NCBI RefSeq assembly: GCF_001591765.1
Contig: NZ_BCVN01000001.1
Location: 124,001-188,000 of the forward strand
Source: Pseudolactococcus raffinolactis NBRC 100932
GTDB lineage: Bacteria > Bacillota > Bacilli > Lactobacillales > Streptococcaceae
DNA length: 64,000 nt
Direction: 5' to 3'
Within the stretch, counting starts at the first letter, position 1. Each line of letters opens with the position of its first letter. Under the pieces are notes generated by a model. It worked only from the letters and a program-made list of their open reading frames with translations. It did not search any database and was not told where the DNA came from. The position numbers were made by a program, and so were the translations under genes. Shown here one piece after another: positions 1 to 7,896 of the stretch.

Positions 1-1
1 G

Positions 2-466
2 ATTTTCGTCGACGATCTCTTGCGGGAACTCAAGAAAACGCAAAATCAAATGGCCATTTTGCTTAATGAGTATGGTGGCGTTGAAGGGATTGTGACCCTT
101 GAAGACCTCTTAGAGGAGATTGTCGGTGAAATCGAAGATGAATCTGATATCGCTGAGAAAGATGTTTTCCAAATTAATGATCATATCTATATCGTCAAAG
201 GCGGCTTGACTCTGAATGACTTTAATGAGTTTTTCGATACCTACCTAGAATCTGATGATGTTGATACCATTGCCGGTTATTTCATGGCGGGTATTGGTGC
301 CATTCCAGGTGAAAAAGAACAAATTGACTATGACGTTGTGACTGAAAAAGACAACTTGACTTTAACTAGTCTAGAGGTTGATGGGACACGTCTCGTCAAA
401 TTACGTGTTACCTTCCATGACCAAGAAATTATTGAGGCCAATGAGAAGGATAGTGAAGATAAATAA
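2..466 (+). CDS. CorC/HlyC-family CBS-domain protein, C-terminal part
   Basis: The reading frame is open from base 2, so the gene starts before the window. The visible part begins IFVDDLLRELKKT, then shows the end of the second CBS domain with the family motif EYGGVEGIVTLEDLLEEIVG, followed by a CorC_HlyC-type accessory domain of about 80 residues. Membrane-bound members of this family (DUF21-CBS-CorC) are implicated in divalent cation export or resistance; the DUF21 membrane part would lie upstream. The end is normal and a terminator follows at once. The family is certain; the transported ion cannot be told from this fragment. Confidence 0.9.
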   Translation: MFVDDLLRELKKTQNQMAILLNEYGGVEGIVTLEDLLEEIVGEIEDESDIAEKDVFQINDHIYIVKGGLTLNDFNEFFDTYLESDDVDTIAGYFMAGIGAIPGEKEQIDYDVVTEKDNLTLTSLEVDGTRLVKLRVTFHDQEIIEANEKDSEDK

Positions 467-471
467 GATTG

Positions 472-497
472 AATCTGCGAGAGCAGATTTTTTTATT
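472..497 (+). terminator. Rho-independent terminator of the CorC-family gene
   Basis: AATCTGC, a GAGA loop, then GCAGATT and a run of T. It lies 6 bases after the stop codon. Confidence 0.85.
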
Positions 498-525
498 TTC
501 ACTGTTTAATGATACCTTCTAAATA

Positions 526-574
526 AAAAACAGTCTAGAAATGCGGTTATCGCATCTCTAGACTGTTTTTTATT
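526..574. terminator. Bidirectional terminator between the CorC-family gene and tRNA-Leu
   Basis: A long stem (AACAGTCTAGA...TCTAGACTGTT) is flanked by A and T runs on both sides, so it can end both the plus transcript and the tRNA transcript from the minus strand. Confidence 0.85.
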
Positions 575-578
575 GTGA

Positions 579-661
579 TGCGGAGAAAGGGATTTGAACC
601 CTCACACCCGTACGGATACATGCACCTGAAGCATGCGCGTCTGCCATTCCGCCACCTCCGC
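579..661 (-). tRNA. tRNA-Leu (anticodon CAG)
   Basis: On the minus strand the acceptor stem GCGGAGG pairs with TCTCCGC, closing with one G-T pair. The anticodon loop TTCAGGT between CATGC and GCATG gives anticodon CAG (bases 626-628). There is a long class II variable arm and the T-loop reads GGTTCAAATCC. The discriminator is A and CCA is not encoded. The tRNA decodes CUG. An extended -10 (TGATATAAT, minus strand, about 673-680) lies just upstream. Confidence 0.95.
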
Positions 662-806
662 TCAACTATTCCATTATATCAAAAAAAGTGGGGAAAATGT
701 CAGATAAAAGTTAAGTCAGATGGATGCCTTTTGCTGTGGGAAATTTCCTATTGCTTCGAACCCTTTACCTGTCAGATCAGCTGTTTCCCAAGGAAGCCAA
801 AATCTA

Positions 807-854
807 TTGTAAACGTTTTCCTAAAAATCTATAATGAACATGTAAACGTAACCA
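807..854 (+). promoter_or_regulatory. PTS operon promoter with two CcpA cre sites
   Basis: A -35 TTGTAA (807-812) and -10 TATAAT (830-835) are 17 bases apart. One cre-like site, TGTAAACGTTTTCC (808-821), covers the -35. A second, TGTAAACGTAACCA (841-854), sits about where transcription starts. They differ from TGWAARCGYTWNCW at one and about one or two positions. This predicts strong glucose repression. No gene is seen between the tRNA and this promoter. Confidence 0.8.
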
Positions 855-883
855 ATCAAGTTTAAACACAAAGGAGAAATAAG

Positions 884-1360
884 ATGGGATTAGTATTAGC
901 GAGAATAGACCAACGTCTGATTCATGGTATCGTCGTGACACAATGGACGGGGGCAACGAAAGCCAAGCGCTTAATGGTTGTTGATGATGAGGTCAGTCAA
1001 GACGAGGTGCAAAAATCAGCAATGCGGATGAGTAAGCCTGCTGGGACTGGGATGTCAATTATAGATACAGCGACAGCCATCAATAACTTTAATGCAGGTA
1101 AATATGAGGGGCACAATGTTTTACTACTTGTCCGTGAGCCAGCTACCTTACTAAAATTAGCTGAGGGTGGGGTTGCCATTCCTAAAGTCAACATCGGTAT
1201 CATGTTTGATGGTCCAGATAAAACAACCGTCAAAAAAATGGTCGCAGTCAACGCACAAGAAGTGGCTGATTTGAAGGCATTAGAAGCTAAAGGCATTCCA
1301 GTGACTTTCCATTTCGTGCCTTCAGAAACAGAAGTATCTCTGGATACTTACATCAAGTAA
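884..1360 (+). CDS. PTS mannose/sorbose-family EIIB component
   Basis: Cytoplasmic phosphocarrier that passes phosphate from IIA to the incoming sugar. The 158-residue length and the N-terminal motif RIDQRLIHGIV are typical of the mannose/fructose/sorbose family; His14 in this motif is the expected phosphorylation site. It is first in a five-gene operon (IIB-IIC-IID-IIA-glucosidase) behind a cre-controlled promoter, with SD AAAGGAG before ATG 884. Subfamily specificity cannot be read from IIB alone; the neighbouring alpha-glucosidase suggests an alpha-glucoside. Confidence 0.92.
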   Translation: MGLVLARIDQRLIHGIVVTQWTGATKAKRLMVVDDEVSQDEVQKSAMRMSKPAGTGMSIIDTATAINNFNAGKYEGHNVLLLVREPATLLKLAEGGVAIPKVNIGIMFDGPDKTTVKKMVAVNAQEVADLKALEAKGIPVTFHFVPSETEVSLDTYIK

Positions 1361-1383
1361 AAAGAGAAAGAGAGTAAAAGAAA

Positions 1384-2184
1384 ATGGAAATACTTCAAGC
1401 AATATTAATCATCGCCCTATCCTTTTGGATGGTGCTTGACCAACAAGGATTTGTGGTCGTAACTTGGTTCCCATCAATCGTTGGCTTAATCGCAGGGATC
1501 ATCATGGGAGACATCGGAACTGCCATGGTGATTGCAGGAACCTTCCAACTCATGTCCTTAGGTGTTGCCAATATCGGAGGGTCATCTGTCCCTAACTATG
1601 GTCTTGCTACCGTGATTGGCGTCTATGTGGCAATCAGAACGACACATGATCTTGAACACGCCAAGGCTGTTGCTTTAGCAGTCGGTGTGCCAGTTGGGAT
1701 GCTCGGTATCCAACTAGATGTTATCGCTAAAATCTTGTGTACTTCAGTGACGCACGCAGCACAAAAAGCTATGAATGCTGGCAAGTATGCCAAAATGAAT
1801 CGCATCCTTTGGATTGGCCCACTGATTTTCGGCCTCTCAACAGCCCTACCAACAGCTCTTTTCATTATCTTTGGTGATAAAATTGTCAAGCTAATTTTGG
1901 AAGTTCTACCAGTTTGGTTTATCAACGGTTTAACCATCGCGGGTGGTTTGCTCCCAATCGTCGGGATTGCGTTATTGATGCAATTCATGCCTGTTAAGAA
2001 ATATCTGACTTTCCTGATTATCGGGTTTGTGGTTTCAGCCTACCTGAACATGCCAATCCTAGGAATTTCACTTCTCGGTTTTGCCTTTGCTTACCATTTC
2101 TTTACGACAAAAATGAATGAACCCACAGCGACTGCCACAAATGGCGCAGGACAAGTAGAAGAAGGAGATGATTTCGATGAGTAA
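1384..2184 (+). CDS. PTS mannose/sorbose-family EIIC component
   Basis: Membrane subunit of the permease, 266 residues, hydrophobic throughout with several predicted membrane segments. It has the family's glycine-rich N-terminal region (GIIMGDIGTAMVIAGTFQLM) and a short acidic tail. It works with IID to form the channel. It starts 23 bases after IIB and its 3' end overlaps the IID start by 8 bases, so the subunits are probably translationally coupled. No defect is seen. Confidence 0.92.
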   Translation: MEILQAILIIALSFWMVLDQQGFVVVTWFPSIVGLIAGIIMGDIGTAMVIAGTFQLMSLGVANIGGSSVPNYGLATVIGVYVAIRTTHDLEHAKAVALAVGVPVGMLGIQLDVIAKILCTSVTHAAQKAMNAGKYAKMNRILWIGPLIFGLSTALPTALFIIFGDKIVKLILEVLPVWFINGLTIAGGLLPIVGIALLMQFMPVKKYLTFLIIGFVVSAYLNMPILGISLLGFAFAYHFFTTKMNEPTATATNGAGQVEEGDDFDE

Positions 2185-2995
2185 TGAGCTTAAAACAACA
2201 GAAAAGTTGACAAAAAAAGATATTAACAATGCGGCATTGCGCTATATGTTTATGGCCTGCAATACCTTTAACTATGAAAATCAACAAGGACCGGCCGTTG
2301 TTTACGGCTTAAACAAGGCCTTGCGTAAAATACATCCAGATGACAAAGATTATCAAGCATCTTTGAACAGCCATTTTAACTATTTTAATACAACAACACC
2401 GATGGCCAATATCTTGCTGGGTGCCTCACTTGCTATGGAAGAGGCAGATGGTGCTGAGGCCATTGATACGGTTCAAAAGTTTAAAACGGGTATGATGGGA
2501 CCTCTGGCTGGTGTCGGCGATACCTTGATCTGGGTGCTCTATCCAACCATTATGGGTTCTATTTCAGGCTACATGGGTTTGCAAGGCAATCCAATCGGTG
2601 CCATTATTTGGTTAGTTTGTAACTTCTTATTCCTACTCTTTCGTTTTAAGCTCTTCCATATCGGTCACACATCTGGGATTAAATTAGTCACAGCACTTGG
2701 TGATAAACTGAGTGTCTTTACCGAAGCAGCATCCATCATGGGTTTGACAGTTGTTGGAGCCTTGATTCCATCAGTTGTCCATGTCAATGTCCCGATTACC
2801 TTCAAAACAGGTAAGGTAAAATTGCCGATTCAAAGTGAGATTTTGGATAAAATCATGCCAGCCTTGATTCCTGCTGTCTTGACCTTTGTCATTTACAAGC
2901 TCATTGCCTCTAAAAAATTCAGTACAACGCAAATTATCTTTATCATTATTGCTTTTGCACTGGTTTGTTCGTTCTTTGGTATTTTAGGAGTATAA
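2177..2995 (+). CDS. PTS mannose/sorbose-family EIID component
   Basis: Second membrane subunit, 272 residues. Family features are NAALRYMFMACNTFNYE near the N-terminus and GPLAGVGDTLIW in the middle, with a hydrophobic C-terminal half. I place the start at ATG 2177 because GAAGGAG at 2161-2167 is 9 bases away; an ATG at 2168 abuts that SD and is unlikely. The gene ends one base before IIA. Confidence 0.92.
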   Translation: MSNELKTTEKLTKKDINNAALRYMFMACNTFNYENQQGPAVVYGLNKALRKIHPDDKDYQASLNSHFNYFNTTTPMANILLGASLAMEEADGAEAIDTVQKFKTGMMGPLAGVGDTLIWVLYPTIMGSISGYMGLQGNPIGAIIWLVCNFLFLLFRFKLFHIGHTSGIKLVTALGDKLSVFTEAASIMGLTVVGALIPSVVHVNVPITFKTGKVKLPIQSEILDKIMPALIPAVLTFVIYKLIASKKFSTTQIIFIIIAFALVCSFFGILGV

Positions 2996-2996
2996 A

Positions 2997-3425
2997 ATGG
3001 TCAAAAGAAAAATCATTATTGCCAGCCATAACAAATTGGCATTTGGTATGAAAGAAACCTTAGGCTATATCACAGGTGATGTAAGCCATGTCGTTGAAAT
3101 TTCAGCTTACTTGGATAATACACCGGTAGATGAAGCAATTGAAGCCTCACTTGCGGATGTTTCAGCAGATGATGAAGTGATTATCTTGACAGATCTTCTC
3201 GGTGGATCTGTCAACCAAGCCTTCTTTCCCTACCTTAATCGCGAGCACTTTCATGTGATTACGGGGATGAATTTACCAGTGTTAATGTCCCTTGCCTTGC
3301 AACCAACGAATACCTATCTAGATGCTGCGACCATTCACCAAGCGATTGCTGAAGCACGGGAACAGTTAATTTATGTCAATGATTTTGTCGCAGCGATGGC
3401 TGTTGATGATGACGATGACGAATAA
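2997..3425 (+). CDS. PTS mannose/sorbose-family EIIA component
   Basis: Soluble phosphocarrier, 142 residues, of the EIIA-Man fold. The N-terminal motif IIIASHNKLAFG carries His11, the expected phosphate acceptor from HPr. EVIILTDLLGGSVNQA is the family's conserved DLxGGSP-like stretch. It is a separate IIA rather than an IIAB fusion as in the housekeeping mannose PTS, which fits a dedicated inducible system. It ends in a run of six acidic residues. Confidence 0.9.
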   Translation: MVKRKIIIASHNKLAFGMKETLGYITGDVSHVVEISAYLDNTPVDEAIEASLADVSADDEVIILTDLLGGSVNQAFFPYLNREHFHVITGMNLPVLMSLALQPTNTYLDAATIHQAIAEAREQLIYVNDFVAAMAVDDDDDE

Positions 3426-3456
3426 AGATGAATAATAAGTGAAAAAGAGGTGTAAA

Positions 3457-5127
3457 ATGTCTGGAAAATGGTGGAAAAAATCAGTCGTCTATCAAGTCTA
3501 TCCCCAGTCCTTCAAGGATACGACTGGCTCAGGCATGGGAGACTTAAATGGGATTATTGAGAAGTTGCCTTATCTAAGTCAGCTGGGTATTGATGTTATT
3601 TGGCTCAATCCCATTTATCAATCGCCTTTAGTTGATAATGGCTATGATATTTCGGATTATCTTGCGATCAATCCTGAATATGGTAGTTTGTCCGACTTTA
3701 AAACGTTGCTTGCAAAAGCACACGAATTGGGCATAAAAATTATCATGGATTTGGTTGTAAATCACACGAGTGATCAGCACGACTGGTTTAAGCAATCTTG
3801 TGAGCGTCTGGACAATGAGTTTTCGGATTTTTATATCTGGAAAGATCCTTTGCCGGATGGGTCTGAACCGACAAACTGGGGCTCGACTTTTGGTGGATCA
3901 GCTTGGGAATATGTCGAAAGTCGCGGCCAATACTACCTGCATTTATTTGCCAAAGAACAGCCAGATCTTAACTGGGAAAATCCAAAAGTGCGGCAAAAAA
4001 TTTATGAGATGATGACGGTTTGGTTTGACTTGGGGATTGATGGCTTTCGCATGGATGTCATCAGCCTGATTTCAAAACGTCAGGATTATCCAGATGCACC
4101 AGATGATGCGGTTTATACCAAGTCTTATTATATTGGCGCGTCAAATGGTCCAAGGGTTCATGAGTTTCTGCATGAAATGCATGAAGAAGTGTTAGGTAAA
4201 TATGACATTATGACTGTGGGTGAAACGGCCAATACAAACTCTGATCAGGCGATTTTTTATACGGATCCTGCGCGTGAAGAATTGGATATGGTCTTTCATT
4301 TCGATCACATGCACCTGGATTACGGTCCCTTTGGTAAGTTTTCGGATGTTCGCTTTAAAATGAGTGATCTACGAGATGTCATGACTGAGTGGCAGGAAAA
4401 ATTAGCAGGCCGTGGCTGGAACAGTTTGTACTGGTCAAATCACGATCAACCTCGTGCGGTCACACGTTTCGGCAATGATTCGGATGCCTATCGAGAAGTT
4501 TCTGCTAAAATGCTTGCGACCTTACTGCACATGATGCAAGGGACGCCTTACATCTATCAAGGGGAAGAGCTAGGTATGCGAAATGTCAAGTTTGACAGCC
4601 TTGATCAGTACCGAGATATTGAGACTTTTGCGGTTTATGAGGAAATGCTAGCAGCAGGAGAACCACTTGAGGCTATCCAACGTGCGATTTTTCTAAAATC
4701 TCGTGATAATGCTAGGTCTCCTTTTCCTTGGGATGGTTCTGAAAAATCTGGTTTTACAACAGGTCAACCCTGGATTGATTTCTGGCCGGATAATACAACT
4801 ATCAATGCAGCAGCAGCTTTAGCGGATGAAGACTCTGTTTTCTACCATTATCAGAAATTAATCGCCTTGCGTCGAAAGTATGATGTGGTGAGTGATGGTC
4901 ACTATGAGCTGATTAATGCGACTGATTCTGACGTTTATGGCTATATGAGAACCTTAGGAGATGACAAACTTATCGTGATTTGTTCATTTAGTGATCATAA
5001 AGTAACCTATCAGGTACCCGATGATCTGTTTGGTGCTAAGTTACTATTGTCTAATTATGCTGATAGCGCTGAGGTTCTAGGAACGTTAGAACTAAAACCT
5101 TATGAGGCCTTGATTTACCTGAAATAA
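3457..5127 (+). CDS. GH13 alpha-glucosidase (oligo-1,6-glucosidase type)
   Basis: Cytoplasmic glucosidase of 556 residues, the usual length for the oligo-1,6-glucosidase/phosphotrehalase group. GH13 regions are clear: WLNPIY, DLVVNHTSDQH, GFRMDVIS with nucleophile Asp200, VGETA with acid/base Glu256, and NHDQPR with Asp330. The Val after the nucleophile is the residue associated with alpha-1,6 over alpha-1,4 preference in GH13_31. The start at ATG 3457 is chosen for the AGAGGTG SD; a GTG at 3439 lies upstream of it. As last gene of the PTS operon it likely hydrolyses the imported, possibly phosphorylated, alpha-glucoside. A phosphotrehalase role cannot be excluded. Confidence 0.9.
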   Translation: MSGKWWKKSVVYQVYPQSFKDTTGSGMGDLNGIIEKLPYLSQLGIDVIWLNPIYQSPLVDNGYDISDYLAINPEYGSLSDFKTLLAKAHELGIKIIMDLVVNHTSDQHDWFKQSCERLDNEFSDFYIWKDPLPDGSEPTNWGSTFGGSAWEYVESRGQYYLHLFAKEQPDLNWENPKVRQKIYEMMTVWFDLGIDGFRMDVISLISKRQDYPDAPDDAVYTKSYYIGASNGPRVHEFLHEMHEEVLGKYDIMTVGETANTNSDQAIFYTDPAREELDMVFHFDHMHLDYGPFGKFSDVRFKMSDLRDVMTEWQEKLAGRGWNSLYWSNHDQPRAVTRFGNDSDAYREVSAKMLATLLHMMQGTPYIYQGEELGMRNVKFDSLDQYRDIETFAVYEEMLAAGEPLEAIQRAIFLKSRDNARSPFPWDGSEKSGFTTGQPWIDFWPDNTTINAAAALADEDSVFYHYQKLIALRRKYDVVSDGHYELINATDSDVYGYMRTLGDDKLIVICSFSDHKVTYQVPDDLFGAKLLLSNYADSAEVLGTLELKPYEALIYLK

Positions 5128-5162
5128 CAAAAAAGCTGACGTTTATAGGGTCAGCTTTTTAT
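5128..5162. terminator. Bidirectional terminator between glucosidase gene and rpiR-type gene
   Basis: AAAAGCTGAC and GTCAGCTTTT with flanking A and T runs lie between the two converging genes. Confidence 0.88.
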
Positions 5163-5920
5163 TATTCATCGTATAAAATAAATTCGTGATATTTGCGCGT
5201 GACGATATCTAAAATCAGCGCTAGACCTACCATAGAGCTTTGCACTTCATCGTTTGGAGAGGGGATGTCATTTGCCTCAAAGAACATGGGGAAGGTAGCG
5301 TGGTTAGATAGGAAATTTTTACCAAATAGCGTAAATGAAGCGATTGGAATTTCTTTGAAGGATAGATTTCGAACAGAATCCTTGATGATAGGTGTCTCAC
5401 CAGATAGAGAGGTAAAGACAATCAAATCATCAGGTGACATGGACTTGATCGACAAGGCCAGATTGGTCTCACCTGAAATCAGCATATTACTGCGACCATT
5501 GATCATCAAGTCTTTTGAAAATTCTTTGGTGTAATTATTTTGTGAAAAACCTGTTGCGAAGAGGTAAACCATGCGGGCATTTTTAAGCTTGGATAGAAAT
5601 GGCTGGAAGTTAGTCTGCACACTATAGTTGAGCATATGGCTAAGCCCTTGCTTCAGATCACCCATTAAATCCATTGGCTCTAGCATAGGGGTGATGGGAG
5701 AATGTTGCAAGGTATGCTTCATATCTGAAAAGCCATTAAAGCCTAGTTTTTTGGCGAGTCGCAAAACGGAACTCTTAGAGGATAAGAGAAGTGTGCCGAG
5801 TTTGACAATACCAATCTGCGACACGAGTTCGCGATTGTTGAGAATGTAGCGTGTCATTTCTTGTTCAGCTTCTGTTAACTCATCATAATGTAGCTTAACG
5901 CTTGTTTCAAAATCGTGCAT
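5162..5920 (-). CDS. RpiR/MurR-family transcriptional regulator
   Basis: A 252-residue regulator with an N-terminal HTH_6 domain (about 1-75, including the SKSSVLRLAKKLGFNGFSDMK recognition helix region) and a C-terminal SIS sugar-phosphate binding domain (about 105-235, FTSLSGETPIIKDSV). RpiR-type proteins sense phosphosugars. It faces the PTS-glucosidase operon tail to tail, so it is the natural candidate regulator of it; no binding site was identified. Its 5' UTR carries the full dispersed repeat (5926-6016), which provides the AAAGGA SD. Confidence 0.88.
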   Translation of the reverse strand: MHDFETSVKLHYDELTEAEQEMTRYILNNRELVSQIGIVKLGTLLLSSKSSVLRLAKKLGFNGFSDMKHTLQHSPITPMLEPMDLMGDLKQGLSHMLNYSVQTNFQPFLSKLKNARMVYLFATGFSQNNYTKEFSKDLMINGRSNMLISGETNLALSIKSMSPDDLIVFTSLSGETPIIKDSVRNLSFKEIPIASFTLFGKNFLSNHATFPMFFEANDIPSPNDEVQSSMVGLALILDIVTRKYHEFILYDE

Positions 5921-5925
5921 GACTG

Positions 5926-6016
5926 TCCTTTCTACGATTCCACTTCGTGAAATCTTGAAACTTGACCTACGCTAGCGCTTCGCCCGAGTATGGTCATTTG
6001 CGAACTTTGGTTCGCT
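5926..6016 (-). repeat. Two-module 5'-UTR repeat, full copy (in front of the rpiR-type gene)
   Basis: Read on the minus strand it contains CAAATGACC, then GGCGAAGCGCTAGCGTAG, GTCAAGTTTCAAG, and a hairpin GATTTCAC/GTGGAATC, ending in the AAAGGA SD. It shares long identical blocks with 53196-53287 (for example GCGAAGCGCTAGCGTAGGTC without its first base). Part of it recurs at 40871 and at 45055. Module 1 folds TGACC...GGTCA; module 2 folds GATTTC...GAAATC. Confidence 0.8.
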
Positions 6017-6037
6017 CAAGGTGTTTCAGTTTAAACT

Positions 6038-6046
6038 ATTATACCA
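6038..6046 (-). promoter_or_regulatory. Extended -10 promoter of the rpiR-type gene
   Basis: The minus strand reads TTGGTATAATAG, an extended -10 (TG-G-TATAAT). No good -35 is seen. It lies just upstream of the repeat module, so the repeat would be transcribed as 5' UTR. Confidence 0.6.
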
Positions 6047-6078
6047 AAAAAAGTGGATTAAATTTTCTATTTTTGAAA

Positions 6079-6138
6079 TAAATGATAGTTTTTGGAAGAA
6101 AAAAGAATAAAATGATTATTTTTGATAGTTTTTGATAG
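6079..6138 (+). promoter_or_regulatory. FruR operator: four 10-bp direct repeats
   Basis: Two tandem pairs of 10-mers occur: TAAATGATAG (6079-6088) with TTTTTGGAAG (6089-6098), and TTTTTGATAG (6119-6128) with TTTTTGATAG (6129-6138). The pairs are 40 bases apart and end just upstream of the fru -35. From memory, the lactococcal FruR site is described as four 10-bp direct repeats, which matches; the position suits activation. Confidence 0.72.
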
Positions 6139-6145
6139 AAAATGC

Positions 6146-6193
6146 TTGACAATGATTTGTTTTGCTTGTATAATTAACCTGTAAACGGTTACA
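6146..6193 (+). promoter_or_regulatory. fruRKA promoter with downstream cre
   Basis: Consensus promoter TTGACA (6146-6151), 17 bases, TATAAT (6169-6174). A palindromic cre, TGTAAACGGTTACA (6180-6193), lies at about +1, where CcpA would block initiation. Confidence 0.88.
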
Positions 6194-6252
6194 GTAGTTT
6201 TTAAACCCAAATACCCAAAGGTATGTATTGCTGAATCGCTAGGAGAACGACC

Positions 6253-6975
6253 ATGCTAAAAAATGCTAGAAAACAAAAGATTTTAGACCTTGTGAATCAA
6301 AAAGGTTATGTGACTTTGGAGTTGTTGGCACAAGCATTGGACACGAGTGAATCAACGGTTAGACGTGATTTAACAGAGTTGGATACCAGTCATCAACTCA
6401 AACGTGTTCATGGTGGTGCGGAAAGTTTGCTCAACCTGCGCTATGAAGAAGGTGTGGCTGAAAAATCAGTCAAAAACGTGCAGGCCAAGCAAATTATTGC
6501 ACAACGGGCAGTCAGCCAGCTCAACAATGGCGATGTCATTTTCATGGATGCAGGAACAACTGTCGCTATGATGACAGATTATCTTTCAGAAGTTGACAAC
6601 ATTACTGTTGTTACCAACTCAGTCCACACCGCCTCAACGCTGATGGATAAAAAAATCAAGACGATTATTATCGGTGGTGCAATCAAGCCAACGACAGAAG
6701 CTGTTACTGGTAACTTCGCGATTCAGCAGTTAGTCACCTTTAACTTTAGCAAGGCCTTCATCGGGGCGAATGGGATTTCACGTGATGGTGGGATTACAAC
6801 ACCAGATGAAGAAGAAGCAACGATTAAACGCTTAGTTTTGCGCCAGGCCAAAAAGAAATATATCTTAGCCGACAGTTCAAAACTCGGTCAGATCTATTTT
6901 GCCAAAATCGCAGAATTTGATGACAAGATTGACATTATTACGGAGGAAATTCATGATTTACACAGTAACACTTAA
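6253..6975 (+). CDS. fruR: DeoR-family fructose operon regulator FruR
   Basis: A 240-residue DeoR-type protein. The N-terminal winged HTH (about 5-57) contains ALDTSESTVRRDLTELD, and the effector domain contains GDVIFMDAGTTVAMM and IIGGAIKPTTEAVTG. Members in fru operons respond to fructose-1-phosphate. It is first in fruR-fruK-fruA, and its 3' end overlaps fruK by 23 bases. The four 10-bp repeats at 6079-6138 are its likely binding site. Confidence 0.92.
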   Translation: MLKNARKQKILDLVNQKGYVTLELLAQALDTSESTVRRDLTELDTSHQLKRVHGGAESLLNLRYEEGVAEKSVKNVQAKQIIAQRAVSQLNNGDVIFMDAGTTVAMMTDYLSEVDNITVVTNSVHTASTLMDKKIKTIIIGGAIKPTTEAVTGNFAIQQLVTFNFSKAFIGANGISRDGGITTPDEEEATIKRLVLRQAKKKYILADSSKLGQIYFAKIAEFDDKIDIITEEIHDLHSNT

Positions 6976-7864
6976 CCCATCTATCGACTTTTTGGTGAGA
7001 CTACCAGAATTCAAGGTTGGTGAGGTTAACCGCATGACCAGTGACGATAAGTTTCCTGGTGGCAAAGGGATCAACGTTTCACGTATCCTGGCTCGCCTTG
7101 ATTCACACTCAACAGCTCTAGGTTTTCTTGGCGGCTTCACCGGCGCTTTCATCAAGGAAAAACTAGAAGCAGAAGATATTCAAACAGATTTTGTCAAAAT
7201 CGCATCAGATACGCGCATCAATGTCAAAATTAAATCCAGTATCGAAAGCGAGATCAATGGTGCAGGCCCGAAAATTTCACCAGCAGAACGGGATAGCTTC
7301 TTTGCCAAACTTGATGTGTTGACAACTGAAGATATCGTTGTTCTCGCTGGATCAGCACCAGCAAGCCTTGGACAAGACTTCTACTTGGACGTCATCAACA
7401 AAATCAAAGCCCAAGGTGCAGAATTTGTGATAGACATCGAAGGGGATGTCTTGGTTAAATCTTTGGCCAATCGCCCACTGGTTGTGAAACCTAACAATCA
7501 TGAGCTAGGTGCCATCTACGGTGTCGAGTTTGACGGTGTAGATGATTTAATTCCGTATGGTCACAAGTTATTGGCTGATGGCGCACAATATGCCATGATT
7601 TCCATGGCTGGCGACGGTGCCTTGTTATTTGCGGATGGCAAAACTTACTTTGCCAAAGCGATTAAAGGTACGGTAAAAAATTCTGTTGGTGCTGGCGACT
7701 CGATGATTGCTGGCTTTGTCGGAGAATTTGCCAAGTCACATGATGTGGTCAAAGCTTTCCGTCAAGGCGTTGCCTGTGGTACGGCAACAGCTTTCTCAGA
7801 TGACTTGGCATCAACAGCATTCATCCAAGAAATCGCTGACCAAGTGGTCATTGAAGAACGTTAA
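6953..7864 (+). CDS. fruK: 1-phosphofructokinase
   Basis: Phosphorylates fructose-1-phosphate to fructose-1,6-bisphosphate. The protein has 303 residues of the PfkB/ribokinase fold. Visible are the N-terminal substrate motif GGKGINVSRIL and the C-terminal PfkB signature SVGAGDSMIAGFVG with its catalytic Asp. The start at ATG 6953 follows CGGAGGAAA and gives the family's MIYTVTLNPSIDF start; it lies inside the end of fruR in another frame. fruA follows 32 bases later. Confidence 0.95.
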   Translation: MIYTVTLNPSIDFLVRLPEFKVGEVNRMTSDDKFPGGKGINVSRILARLDSHSTALGFLGGFTGAFIKEKLEAEDIQTDFVKIASDTRINVKIKSSIESEINGAGPKISPAERDSFFAKLDVLTTEDIVVLAGSAPASLGQDFYLDVINKIKAQGAEFVIDIEGDVLVKSLANRPLVVKPNNHELGAIYGVEFDGVDDLIPYGHKLLADGAQYAMISMAGDGALLFADGKTYFAKAIKGTVKNSVGAGDSMIAGFVGEFAKSHDVVKAFRQGVACGTATAFSDDLASTAFIQEIADQVVIEER

Positions 7865-7896
7865 TTCACTTATTTTATATTTAGGAAGGTTTTCTT

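Noticed and set aside
575-865. Plus-strand ORF of 96 codons from 575
   Set aside because: It runs through the tRNA-Leu gene and the PTS promoter and has no SD; it is a chance frame.
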